A stretch of DNA of 64,000 bases. Source: Sediminispirochaeta smaragdinae DSM 11293 (GTDB lineage: Bacteria > Spirochaetota > Spirochaetia > DSM-16054 > Sediminispirochaetaceae). Position 1 is the first letter of the stretch. The number at the start of each line of letters is the position of its first letter. Where the stretch lies: assembly GCF_000143985.1 (NCBI RefSeq), contig NC_014364.1, positions 1,674,001-1,738,000 on the forward strand. The letters run 5' to 3'. Positions 28,320 through 36,569 of the stretch are shown here, piece by piece. The translations under genes and the position numbers were made by a program. The notes beneath the pieces were generated by a model, which saw only the letters and a list, made by a program, of their open reading frames with translations, made no database searches and was not told the origin of the DNA.

Positions 28320-28874
28320 ATGCTTGTTACCGCTGTCGCCTTAAGTGTTGCTATTAATATTATCCTCATGGCCTTTGCTTATATACGGCTCTCTAAGGAG
28401 ATTGGGCGAAGACGAAAGAGCGATTCCCTGTTGCGGGAGATCAGGGAGGAGGCGGAAGAGATCGTGCGCGAAATCAATCAGGTTACCGATCGGAATGTCG
28501 GTTTAATCGAGGATAGCATACGCCGTCTCACTGAAAAACTCTCCGATGCCGATAAAAGAATTACGCTCCTCGGAAAAGCGGCCGAAAATAAAGAGAAGGA
28601 GCGAATAACCTATTCTCATCTGCGTCATCCCTTACCGGAGGTGCAGAACCCATTACCTGATTTTGATCAGATGAGGGGAGATCAAAAAGAGATTCCTGCG
28701 AAACAGAAGCAGGAAACACTGCCTCCTCTTCGGGAGCGAGTTCTTGAGATGAGCCGAAACGGCTTTTCCAGTCAGGTTATTGCTCAGAAAACCGGTGCTA
28801 CCGTTGGTGAGGTTGAACTTATGATCAATCTTTCCGGCGGCAGGGAAGAGGTAGAGCATGGTAATCGGTATTGA
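28320..28874 (+). CDS. membrane-anchored coiled-coil protein with C-terminal HTH-like segment
   Basis: 184 residues: one N-terminal membrane helix (about residues 3-22), a charged coiled coil (about 28-100), a linker, and a C-terminal stretch (VLEMSRNGFSSQVIAQKTGA) that reads like a helix-turn-helix of the MerR/sigma-factor type. No known family is recognised with confidence. The last 17 bases overlap the DnaK-like gene, so the two are probably translated together. Confidence 0.7.
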   Translation: MLVTAVALSVAINIILMAFAYIRLSKEIGRRRKSDSLLREIREEAEEIVREINQVTDRNVGLIEDSIRRLTEKLSDADKRITLLGKAAENKEKERITYSHLRHPLPEVQNPLPDFDQMRGDQKEIPAKQKQETLPPLRERVLEMSRNGFSSQVIAQKTGATVGEVELMINLSGGREEVEHGNRY

Positions 28875-30534
28875 CCTTGGAACGACGAATTCTGCAGCAG
28901 CCTTTCTCGAACAGGAGCAGCCCACTATCATACCGAACGATCGTGGTAATCGTATTACCCCCTCCATTGTGGCGGTGACTGGCTCCGGTGAACTTTTAGT
29001 CGGCGAAGCGGCAAAAAACCAGGCAATGATAAACCCCGGGGGAACAGCCACCGCCGTAAAGCGAAGTATGGGAAGTACGTCCCCCCTAAAACTTGGAAAT
29101 CGAGAGATGCTGCCCGAGGTCGTTAGTGCCGAAATTCTCAGGAAGTTGAAAAGCGATGCCGAGGCCTATCTTGGTGAAGAGATAAAAGAGGCGGTTATCA
29201 CCGTTCCTGCCTATTTTACGGAGCCTCAGCGTCGAAAAACAAAAGAGGCCGGACATCTTGCAGGCTTGCGAATATCGCGTATTATCAACGAACCAACCGC
29301 TGCTGCTTTGGCTTATGCATCTTCGTGTGGGAAGAGTCGCAATATCATGGTATATGATCTCGGAGGCGGAACCTTTGATGTTACGATTCTTTCTTCTTCC
29401 GATGGTCACTTTCGGGTTCTTTCGAGCTGTGGCGACAACAAGCTCGGAGGGATCGATTTCGACCAACTGCTTTTCCAGGAGGTGGTTCGTGACTTTTCCC
29501 GTAGGGCACCTTCCGTGGATTTTGAGGGAGATCCGACCCTTCGCCAGCAGCTGATGGAGCAAGTAGAGCGGGCAAAAATCGAACTCTCCAGCCGTGAGAG
29601 CGCCTCCATTAGCCTGCCTTTTATCGGAGGAGGGACTTCTCCATTGCATCTCGCCTTCGAGATCAGCAGAAACCGTTTTAATGAACTTATTCGTCCTTTT
29701 ATCGAGAAGACCGTTTCTCTGTGTCGTCAGGCCATGGATGATGCAAAGGTTCGTCCCGACACGCTTATCCTTTCCGGCGGTTCCAGCAGAATCCCCCTGG
29801 TCAGAAGCCTTCTTGGTGAACTGACAGGGCTGCGTCCCGAAAATCGCATCAATCCGGAAGAGGTCGTTGCCCTCGGTGCTGCGGTTCATGCCGGCATGAT
29901 CCAGGATGGGCGAAAGAGTCTCTTTCATGATGTGACGCCTCTTCCTCTCGGTGTCGAGATTGAGGGAGGAAATGTCGTTACCATCCTTGAAAAAAACAGC
30001 CCGCTTCCCGCTGTTGGCAAACAGCATTTCACCACAATCTGTGATGGACAGCGTTCTGTTGAGATTCATGTCCTTCAGGGAAACAGTAAAAGGGTCGAAG
30101 CGAACACTTCTCTTGGGCGATTTTTGCTCGGTGGTATTCGCAACGGTTGCAAGGGCGAACCATTAATCGAAGTGAGTTTTCGGGTCGACGAAGATGGTAT
30201 TCTCCATGCCCTTGCACGCGATGTGGATACGGGATCGCTTCAGCACGTGACGATCAGCAGAGAACCGAATCCCCCGACGGTTTCCGGTAATTTCGAAACA
30301 GGTGTACGGGACAAGGTCCTCCATCTTGTCGATCGGGTGAAGCAGGAGAGGCGGAGAGCCGGATCCGGCATTGATTCCTCTTTTGAAAAAGAAATTTCCG
30401 AAATCCTCGTTGCTGCGACAGAGGCGTGTGCAGGCAATGGAGGAAAAGATTTGAACAGTTGTCGTATCGCTTTAGAAACGGTATTGGGCGAGATTGAGGC
30501 CATTCTTCGTGATCAGGAGCTCAAATATGGATGA
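28858..30534 (+). CDS. DnaK-like Hsp70 with shortened C terminus
   Basis: Hsp70-family ATPase, 558 residues compared with about 610-640 for canonical DnaK. The nucleotide-binding domain is complete (IGIDLGTTNS at the start, VPAYF, YDLGGGTFDVT, LSGGSSRIPLVRSLL) and the beta substrate-binding domain is present (DVTPLPLGVEI). The alpha lid is short and the disordered tail is missing. It is followed at once by a J-domain protein, so it probably has a dedicated co-chaperone; no GrpE is nearby. This is likely not the housekeeping dnaK but a specialised copy tied to the motility operon. Confidence 0.88.
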   Translation: MVIGIDLGTTNSAAAFLEQEQPTIIPNDRGNRITPSIVAVTGSGELLVGEAAKNQAMINPGGTATAVKRSMGSTSPLKLGNREMLPEVVSAEILRKLKSDAEAYLGEEIKEAVITVPAYFTEPQRRKTKEAGHLAGLRISRIINEPTAAALAYASSCGKSRNIMVYDLGGGTFDVTILSSSDGHFRVLSSCGDNKLGGIDFDQLLFQEVVRDFSRRAPSVDFEGDPTLRQQLMEQVERAKIELSSRESASISLPFIGGGTSPLHLAFEISRNRFNELIRPFIEKTVSLCRQAMDDAKVRPDTLILSGGSSRIPLVRSLLGELTGLRPENRINPEEVVALGAAVHAGMIQDGRKSLFHDVTPLPLGVEIEGGNVVTILEKNSPLPAVGKQHFTTICDGQRSVEIHVLQGNSKRVEANTSLGRFLLGGIRNGCKGEPLIEVSFRVDEDGILHALARDVDTGSLQHVTISREPNPPTVSGNFETGVRDKVLHLVDRVKQERRRAGSGIDSSFEKEISEILVAATEACAGNGGKDLNSCRIALETVLGEIEAILRDQELKYG

Positions 30535-31159
30535 TAGTCGACTCTATCAAATCCTTGGCCTTCGACGTGGGGCCAGCCAGGAAGAGATAAAATCTGCCTA
30601 CAGAAGGCTTGTCAAACAGCTTCATCCCGATCTTTCTCACACCCCTGCCACGAGCGAGCAGTTTAAGCGGGTGGTTCGGGCCTATAAGGTATTGAGCGTA
30701 AGGCAGGTGGACGGCAGTTGTATACAGTTTCCCGGCGGGGGGCGTAAACGGCCCTCGACGCGCGCCCATGCAAAAAAAGAGATCAATACCGATGCCCTCG
30801 GCAGAATGGTCACGGAGGCAAAAGTGCCCGAGCTCCGTGCCTTTGCCGTAAAACAATTGGGTAACAGCGGTAAGCGAAGTAGCTATCAATTCATCCGAAA
30901 GGCCCTTTTTGATCCTGCCCCTCTTGTGGTACGATCGGCTGTTGATGCGGTGGGAAAGCTTGGTGTCCGGCAATGTGCCGGTGAGCTTTCCGCTGTCTTC
31001 TCCCGTTCCGACCAGGAAATACGGCTTGCCGTTTTGGATGCCGTGGGACGGATAGGGGGCGGAGGCTTTTCCACGATCATCAATCTTGCAATGCAGGATG
31101 GAAACAGAGCGGTCAGGAATCGGGCCGTTACTCTGTTCGTCGCAGGAAAAGGGGCTTAA
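30527..31159 (+). CDS. J-domain protein with HEAT-like repeats
   Basis: 210 residues. The J domain covers residues 1-65, with the HPD motif at 33-35 (QLHPDLS), so it should stimulate Hsp70 ATPase activity. Instead of the zinc-finger and substrate domains of DnaJ, it carries HEAT-like repeats from about residue 85 to the end (VPELRAFAVKQLGNSG, APLVVRSAVDAVGKLG, DQEIRLAVLDAVGRIG). The ATG at 30527 overlaps the Hsp70 stop. This combination suggests a client-specific adaptor for the neighbouring DnaK-like protein. Confidence 0.85.
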   Translation: MDDSRLYQILGLRRGASQEEIKSAYRRLVKQLHPDLSHTPATSEQFKRVVRAYKVLSVRQVDGSCIQFPGGGRKRPSTRAHAKKEINTDALGRMVTEAKVPELRAFAVKQLGNSGKRSSYQFIRKALFDPAPLVVRSAVDAVGKLGVRQCAGELSAVFSRSDQEIRLAVLDAVGRIGGGGFSTIINLAMQDGNRAVRNRAVTLFVAGKGA

Positions 31160-31162
31160 GGA

Positions 31163-33151
31163 ATGCAGAGTGGCGATCGCTTGTATACGACCTTTCTCGA
31201 CGACGGAAAGGCCTTTTCTCAAAATATTCACCATTTATTGTTGAAGCTGAGCTCCAGACCGAATAGTGTGGAATTCCTTCGTCAGCTTCTGCGGAACGCG
31301 CACTCGCTTAAATCCGAAGCCGCCTATATCGGAATTGATGAGGTCACCTCCATTGCCCACCAGATGGAAACGACCATCAATCTTGCTTTGACCGGCAAAG
31401 AGCTCCTTTCTTCACGGAAGGTGGATGACTTGATTTTTTCCAACGATCGCATCGGGGAGATCCTCGATTTCCTTCTATCCGGAGGCGATTCAAAGGAAAC
31501 TATATCCGTCGAAGGCACAAAGGATTCGGAGACGTCCCCTGCGCATGCTCTTTCCGACGGAGGTCTCCTTTCCGGCCTAAAGGAACGGGACGGCACTTCT
31601 ATCCCGAGCATTGTCGGAACGGCCCTTCCCGATTTTTCTCCCTTCGAAACCAATTTGCTGAAAGAAGCCCGTCGTCGGGGTGAAGGGCTGTACCGCCTCT
31701 TCCTGAATATTAGCCGTGACGCGGCCATGCCTTTTGCCAAGGCCTACCTTCTTTTGAGTAACCTGGAACAGGTCTCCAATGTGATTCGCACCATTCCGCT
31801 TTTTCGTCCTGATCAGGATATCTCCGCCAATGGTGATGATTTTAGGTCCCTGACCATTTTCCTTACAAGCAAGGGTGCTGTAAAGCAGCTGTATCAGGCC
31901 GTGCATATCGATCAGGTTGATTCGATCAGCCTGACGCCCGTCTCCTATGCCGCAGTGCTGGAGAGCGAGGGCGAAGAGGATGAAGGAGTGCATGGGGATG
32001 TTTCGGCTACCATTAGGGTTGAACCGAGGCTGCTGAATCTCCTTGCAGGTTACATCGACGAGCTGAAGCTTTCACTTCACCAGCTCGAACGGCGAATCGA
32101 TAGACGGAAAGAAGAACCGGAGGCCGTTGCCTCCAACTTAGCGGAACTGGGTAATCTTATCGAGGGATTGGAATCGGTCGGTAAGACCCTTTCAAAGGTT
32201 CGTCTCTCGGAACTTTTTGCCGGATATCCCGGATATGTGGCAGAGATGGCCCAGCGGCTTGGGAAAAAAGTCAGGCTTGTCTTGTCGGGGGGAGAGCTCG
32301 ATGTCGATCGAAGAATCGCCGAACTTCTGGGAGAGACGATCCTCCATCTTTTGAGGAACGGCGTTGATCACGGGATTGAGTTTCCCGGGGAACGACTGAA
32401 AGCGGGCAAGGACGAAGAAGGGACAATTCGGCTTGATGTCCATCGTGGAGCTGGAGGCTTGAGCCTTTCGGTATCCGACGACGGAAGGGGTATTGATAAA
32501 GAAAAGCTTTCTGCCAGGCTTGGTGAAGATCTTACCTTGGAGGGTGATGCTGAGGGAACGGACGGTGGCCGGGCTAACAAACTTGCCGCACTTCTTGCCA
32601 GGCCCGGAATAACGACAAAGGATGAAGCGACGGACCTCTCTGGCCGCGGCTTTGGTTTGGATATTGTGTACCGAAAGATAGGCCGCATTGAGGGCGCCTA
32701 TCTTGAAGCGGAGAGTGAAGATGGAAAGGGCACTAGGTTTACCATTACCATACCTGGAGGGGCTTCCTTCATTACCCTAAAAATGGTGCGTTGCGAGCAG
32801 CTTGTCCTGGCTGTTCCTGAACGGAGTATTCTCTCCGTCGAGGAGGCCTCGGACGGGACCTTCGGAGGGGATGCTGAAGGGCGCCTTGAGTGGAACGGCA
32901 TACCGGTTTTCAGTCCCGATGGGCGCCTTTTCCGAACCGATCGCCTTCCTCCTCAAGAGCTTGTTCTTATCATGCAGCACCTTGATCGTAAGGGTGCCTT
33001 TTTGGTTGACGAACTCCTCTTTACCAGGGAAGTGCCCGAAGAACAGTTTACCCTCTTTGTGGAGGAGAGCCCGTTTCTCTACCGTAGCTCAATAGGAGGG
33101 CGTAAAAGCGGTTTCCTCTATCTTTCGCCTTCGGTTGTGGCAATAAACTAA
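31163..33151 (+). CDS. CheA-like histidine kinase
   Basis: 662 residues. An Hpt domain (phosphorylatable His47 in LLRNAHSLKSEAAYIG), a P2-like middle domain (about 155-270), a dimerisation region, an HATPase domain (N box LLRNGVDHGIEFPGE, G1 DDGRGID, G2 GRGFGLDIV) and a CheW-like C-terminal domain (from about residue 530) are present in CheA order. No cheW, cheY or cheR lies next to it, and the operon position is after chaperone genes. It may be an accessory CheA; a role as the main chemotaxis kinase cannot be excluded. Confidence 0.85.
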   Translation: MQSGDRLYTTFLDDGKAFSQNIHHLLLKLSSRPNSVEFLRQLLRNAHSLKSEAAYIGIDEVTSIAHQMETTINLALTGKELLSSRKVDDLIFSNDRIGEILDFLLSGGDSKETISVEGTKDSETSPAHALSDGGLLSGLKERDGTSIPSIVGTALPDFSPFETNLLKEARRRGEGLYRLFLNISRDAAMPFAKAYLLLSNLEQVSNVIRTIPLFRPDQDISANGDDFRSLTIFLTSKGAVKQLYQAVHIDQVDSISLTPVSYAAVLESEGEEDEGVHGDVSATIRVEPRLLNLLAGYIDELKLSLHQLERRIDRRKEEPEAVASNLAELGNLIEGLESVGKTLSKVRLSELFAGYPGYVAEMAQRLGKKVRLVLSGGELDVDRRIAELLGETILHLLRNGVDHGIEFPGERLKAGKDEEGTIRLDVHRGAGGLSLSVSDDGRGIDKEKLSARLGEDLTLEGDAEGTDGGRANKLAALLARPGITTKDEATDLSGRGFGLDIVYRKIGRIEGAYLEAESEDGKGTRFTITIPGGASFITLKMVRCEQLVLAVPERSILSVEEASDGTFGGDAEGRLEWNGIPVFSPDGRLFRTDRLPPQELVLIMQHLDRKGAFLVDELLFTREVPEEQFTLFVEESPFLYRSSIGGRKSGFLYLSPSVVAIN

Positions 33152-33174
33152 CACATCGATGACAGGAGCATTTC

Positions 33175-34860
33175 ATGGCCGATGACGATCGGAAGATCAT
33201 CTATTCGATGGTCGGTGTCAGTAAGCGGCACGGAACAAAAACGATTCTCGACTCAATCTCCCTATCCTACTTCTACGGCGCAAAGATAGGAGTTCTTGGT
33301 CTCAATGGAGCGGGTAAAAGCTCACTTTTGAAGATCCTCGCCGGGGCCGACAAGGATTTCGATGGTCGGACCATTCTGGCTCCCGGTTTTTCCATCGGGT
33401 ACCTTGAGCAGGAACCTCGACTGAGAAAGGGCGCTTCGGTTCGTGAAATTGTTGAAGAAGGTGTCCAGGAACTTGTTGCCCTTCTTGCCGAATATGATGC
33501 GATCAATGAAAGCTTTGCCGAACCTATGGATGATACGCAGATGGAAAAAGTGCTTGCCCGCTTGGGTGAGGTTCAGGAGGCATTGGACCATCTTGATGCC
33601 TGGAATCTCGACAGCCGACTTGAACTTGCTATGGATGCCCTTCGTTGCCCACCTCCCGATCAGATCGTTGATTCCCTTTCCGGTGGAGAACGCCGGCGCA
33701 TCGCCCTGTGTCGACTGCTCCTTCAAAAGCCCGATATTCTTCTGCTTGATGAGCCGACAAACCATCTTGATGCAGAAACCGTTGCCTGGCTCGAACATCA
33801 TCTGCAAACATATAGTGGCACCGTTATAGCGGTCACCCATGATCGCTATTTTCTTGACAATGTAGCGGGCTGGATTCTCGAATTGGATCGTGGAAAAGGA
33901 ATTCCCTGGAAGGGAAACTATTCGAGTTGGCTCGAGCAGAAGAATCGGCGGCTGGCTACCGAAGAAAAGCAGGAAACCAGTCGCCGAAAAACCCTTGAGC
34001 GGGAGCTCGAATGGATAAAAATGGCGCCGAAGGGGCGACATGCCAAGGGAAAAGCAAGGGTCAACGCCTACGAATCGCTACTCTCCCAGGAATCCACACA
34101 GCAGGATCGTGATCTCCAAATCTACATACCGCCGGGGCCACGTTTAGGCTCCCTGGTAGTAGAGGCCAGGACCGTTTCCAAGGCGTACGGCGAAAATATT
34201 CTGGTAGAAGATATGAGCTTTTCTGTTCCGCCTGGTGCCATTGTCGGTATTATCGGCCCGAATGGAGCAGGCAAAACGACGCTGTTTCGTATGATGACGG
34301 GCAGTGAGGTTCCCGATTCGGGAAGGCTTCGTATCGGCGAGAGCGTACGTCTTGCCTATGTGGAACAGACCCGAGCCTCTCTTGACCCGGAGAAGAGTGT
34401 CTGGGAACAGATTTCTGGCGGTGAAGATGAAATTCTGCTTGGAAAGAGAAGTGTCAATAGCAGGGCCTATGTTGCTCAGTTCAATTTTCTGGGAGCGGAT
34501 CAGCAGAAAAAATTGCAGACCCTTTCCGGTGGAGAACGAAATCGGGTGCAACTTGCCATGATACTCAAAAGCGGTGCCAATCTCTTGCTACTCGATGAGC
34601 CTACAAACGATCTGGACGTTAATACCATGCGGGCTTTGGAGGAGGGGCTCCTCGGCTTCGGGGGATCGGTCATGGTGGTCAGCCATGATCGCTGGTTTCT
34701 GGACAGGATAGCGAGCCATATTCTTGCATTCGAGGGAGAGAGCAAGGTGTTCTGGTTTGAAGGTAATTACAGCGAATATGCTGCGGACCGTCGTCGACGA
34801 CTTGGTGATGATGCTCTCATTCCTCACAGGATAAAATTTCGAAAACTTACAAGGGACTGA
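33175..34860 (+). CDS. ettA: EttA-type ABC-F translation factor
   Basis: Cytoplasmic ABC-F ATPase that binds the ribosomal E site and gates early elongation. 561 residues, close to the family length. Two ABC domains each show Walker A (GLNGAGKSS, GPNGAGKTT), the signature (LSGGERRR, LSGGERNR) and Walker B (LLLDEPTNHLD, LLLDEPTNDLD). The arm/linker between them is lysine- and arginine-rich. There are no membrane segments. EttA is the best match among ABC-F classes by the N-terminal sequence and length. Confidence 0.93.
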   Translation: MADDDRKIIYSMVGVSKRHGTKTILDSISLSYFYGAKIGVLGLNGAGKSSLLKILAGADKDFDGRTILAPGFSIGYLEQEPRLRKGASVREIVEEGVQELVALLAEYDAINESFAEPMDDTQMEKVLARLGEVQEALDHLDAWNLDSRLELAMDALRCPPPDQIVDSLSGGERRRIALCRLLLQKPDILLLDEPTNHLDAETVAWLEHHLQTYSGTVIAVTHDRYFLDNVAGWILELDRGKGIPWKGNYSSWLEQKNRRLATEEKQETSRRKTLERELEWIKMAPKGRHAKGKARVNAYESLLSQESTQQDRDLQIYIPPGPRLGSLVVEARTVSKAYGENILVEDMSFSVPPGAIVGIIGPNGAGKTTLFRMMTGSEVPDSGRLRIGESVRLAYVEQTRASLDPEKSVWEQISGGEDEILLGKRSVNSRAYVAQFNFLGADQQKKLQTLSGGERNRVQLAMILKSGANLLLLDEPTNDLDVNTMRALEEGLLGFGGSVMVVSHDRWFLDRIASHILAFEGESKVFWFEGNYSEYAADRRRRLGDDALIPHRIKFRKLTRD

Positions 34861-34862
34861 TA

Positions 34863-35795
34863 ATGGAAAAACGCGACACAATTCATGCACTTGCTTTTGG
34901 AGAGATCCTCTGGGATATTATAGATAATGAACCGCACATTGGTGGGGCCCCCTTTAACCTCGCCGCACATATGGCGGCCCTAGGCGGTGAGGTCTCAATA
35001 GCTTCGGCCGTTGGCAAGGATCGCCTTGGGTCCGCGGCCCTTGAAGAGGTGAAACACCTCGGTATTGACAATAGTTTTATCAATATTCATCCTCAGCTGG
35101 CTACGGGAACGGTTCCCGTTAGCCTTGATGCTCAAGGTAAACCGGAGTACGAAATCGTTGAGAACGTTGCCTGGGATGCGATAACCCTTTCGGATGCGGC
35201 ATTGGAAGCTATCTCAAAGCGCAATTGGGATCTCTTTGTTTTCGGTACCCTTGCCCAACGAAGCAAGGAAAATCGCCAGGTGCTCAGAGAGCTTGTGGAT
35301 CACAGCAATGCAGGCGAGCGCTTTTTTGATGTAAATCTCAGACTCAGCTATTATTCAGCGAAAATCCTCCATGATTCCCTTATGCTTACCACTATTCTTA
35401 AATTGAATGACGAAGAGGTCCCCATAGTCTCAGATGCTCTGTTTTCCCGAACCATGAGGGAAGAGGAGTTTTGTAAAGCCATTTTTGATACCTTTCCAGT
35501 CCGGATGATATGTATAACCAAGGGGAAAGATGGATCGACACTCTTTGACGGAAAGATGCGCTATGACGAGCCCATTGTTGATATTCCTGTTGTGGATACC
35601 GTCGGAGCGGGTGACAGTTTCTCAGCCGCCTTCCTGACTGCCTATCTCAAAGGGCTGACCAAAGCAAAGGCCCTTCGCTTTGCAAGCAGACTAAGCAGCT
35701 TCGTCGCAGGCAGCAGCGGTGCCGTTCCCGCATATACGGGGTGGATCCTCGATGACATCACTGCGATGAAAGATTCTCCCGATCGAAGAGAATGA
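34863..35795 (+). CDS. PfkB-family sugar kinase (fructokinase-like)
   Basis: 310 residues. Ribokinase/PfkB fold with the N-terminal GEILWDII and GGAPFNLAAHMAALGG substrate segment and the C-terminal anion-hole motif DTVGAGDSFSAAF with the catalytic Asp. Similar to fructokinases, but the exact sugar cannot be read from sequence. It starts two bases after the ettA stop. The 3' end overlaps the opposite-strand cupin gene by 38 bases. Confidence 0.88.
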   Translation: MEKRDTIHALAFGEILWDIIDNEPHIGGAPFNLAAHMAALGGEVSIASAVGKDRLGSAALEEVKHLGIDNSFINIHPQLATGTVPVSLDAQGKPEYEIVENVAWDAITLSDAALEAISKRNWDLFVFGTLAQRSKENRQVLRELVDHSNAGERFFDVNLRLSYYSAKILHDSLMLTTILKLNDEEVPIVSDALFSRTMREEEFCKAIFDTFPVRMICITKGKDGSTLFDGKMRYDEPIVDIPVVDTVGAGDSFSAAFLTAYLKGLTKAKALRFASRLSSFVAGSSGAVPAYTGWILDDITAMKDSPDRRE

Positions 35796-36123
35796 GAGCG
35801 ATAAGGCGAAGGGGCGTATTTCCGTTGTTCCTAATGCTGTGACTTTCCCCGTTGCCGGTCACCACCAAATCTCCGGCTGCTATCGCTATAGGTCCGGTCC
35901 CTTCGTCGACTTCTCCTGTTCCCTCAAGAATGTAATAGTATTCGGTCTCTCCCGTGTGGGTATGCTCTCCGATAGACGAGCCGGGAACGAGAGTCAGCTC
36001 ACTGAAAAGACGTCCTCCCGGTACCTGCTCCGGAGAGAGCAAATGACGTAAAGCGATATTACCTTCTCCGTCTCTCATATGCTCTTTCACTTCGTTGCGC
36101 ATCGACGTCTGTCTAATAATCAT
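35758..36123 (-). CDS. small cupin-domain protein
   Basis: 121 residues forming one cupin barrel: the first motif is seen as SIGEHTHTGETEYYYILEG and the second as VTGNGESHSIRNNG. Two His and one Glu are positioned to bind a metal. Substrate is unknown. The start overlaps the HPr stop (ATGA), so it is in one operon with HPr and convergent with the sugar kinase. Confidence 0.85.
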   Translation of the reverse strand: MIIRQTSMRNEVKEHMRDGEGNIALRHLLSPEQVPGGRLFSELTLVPGSSIGEHTHTGETEYYYILEGTGEVDEGTGPIAIAAGDLVVTGNGESHSIRNNGNTPLRLIALILFDRENLSSQ

Positions 36124-36401
36124 CCCGATTCCCTCCCAGGATAGTCGAAATTGTGTTGAAACAACTCTACCAGTTTCTCAGCCTTTTTATTTTCGTCGGG
36201 ACCTTCAATGTGGATTGTTATCTTGTCACCCTGGACAAGGCCGAGGGAAAGCAATGCCATGATGCTTGTCAATTCGACCTCGACATCCTCCTTTTTCAGG
36301 ATGACCTTCCCTTCGTACGGCGAGACCTCATTCATAATGACACCGGAAGGCCGAACATGAATTCCCGCCTTGTTTTGTATCACTGCAGAACGCTGAACCA
36401 T
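36120..36401 (-). CDS. ptsH: HPr-family phosphocarrier protein
   Basis: 93 residues, beginning MVQRSAVIQNKAGIHVRPSG. His15 is the PTS phosphorylation site and Ser46 (in LTSIMALLSLG) is the regulatory site phosphorylated by HPr kinase in other bacteria; both lie at the canonical numbers. No enzyme I or EII gene is adjacent, so it may serve regulation rather than transport. The start has no recognisable Shine-Dalgarno sequence (TTCCGTT precedes ATG). Confidence 0.9.
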   Translation of the reverse strand: MVQRSAVIQNKAGIHVRPSGVIMNEVSPYEGKVILKKEDVEVELTSIMALLSLGLVQGDKITIHIEGPDENKKAEKLVELFQHNFDYPGRESG

Positions 36402-36447
36402 AACGGAAAGTATATAAAACTCCCGAACATTTTACCAGAGCAAAGGG

Positions 36448-36534
36448 TAGTGTTCCGAATCCTGGTGTTTCTCAGCCCCAAGCATACGAGGGAAGATAGT
36501 CAATCGGTGGAAGCCACCAGGATTCCGGACACTA
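36448..36534. repeat. long imperfect inverted repeat upstream of the chemoreceptor
   Basis: A 20-base arm at 36448-36467 (TAGTGTTCCGAATCC...) and its reverse complement at 36515-36534 match at 18 of 20 positions, separated by 47 bases. A smaller hairpin, GGTGG-AAG-CCACC (36506-36518), overlaps the right arm and would compete with it. There is no T tract. It could be a 5' leader fold, or a relic of a small mobile repeat. The rest of the 168-base gap holds nothing else that I can identify. Confidence 0.55.
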
Positions 36535-36569
36535 TTTACTACAAAGAAAAAGTCAGATACTATTATTTC

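Noticed and set aside
36153-36569. N-terminal extension of the chemoreceptor frame
   Set aside because: The in-frame upstream stretch runs opposite the HPr gene and through the inverted repeat; the protein family starts with the membrane helix at 36570.
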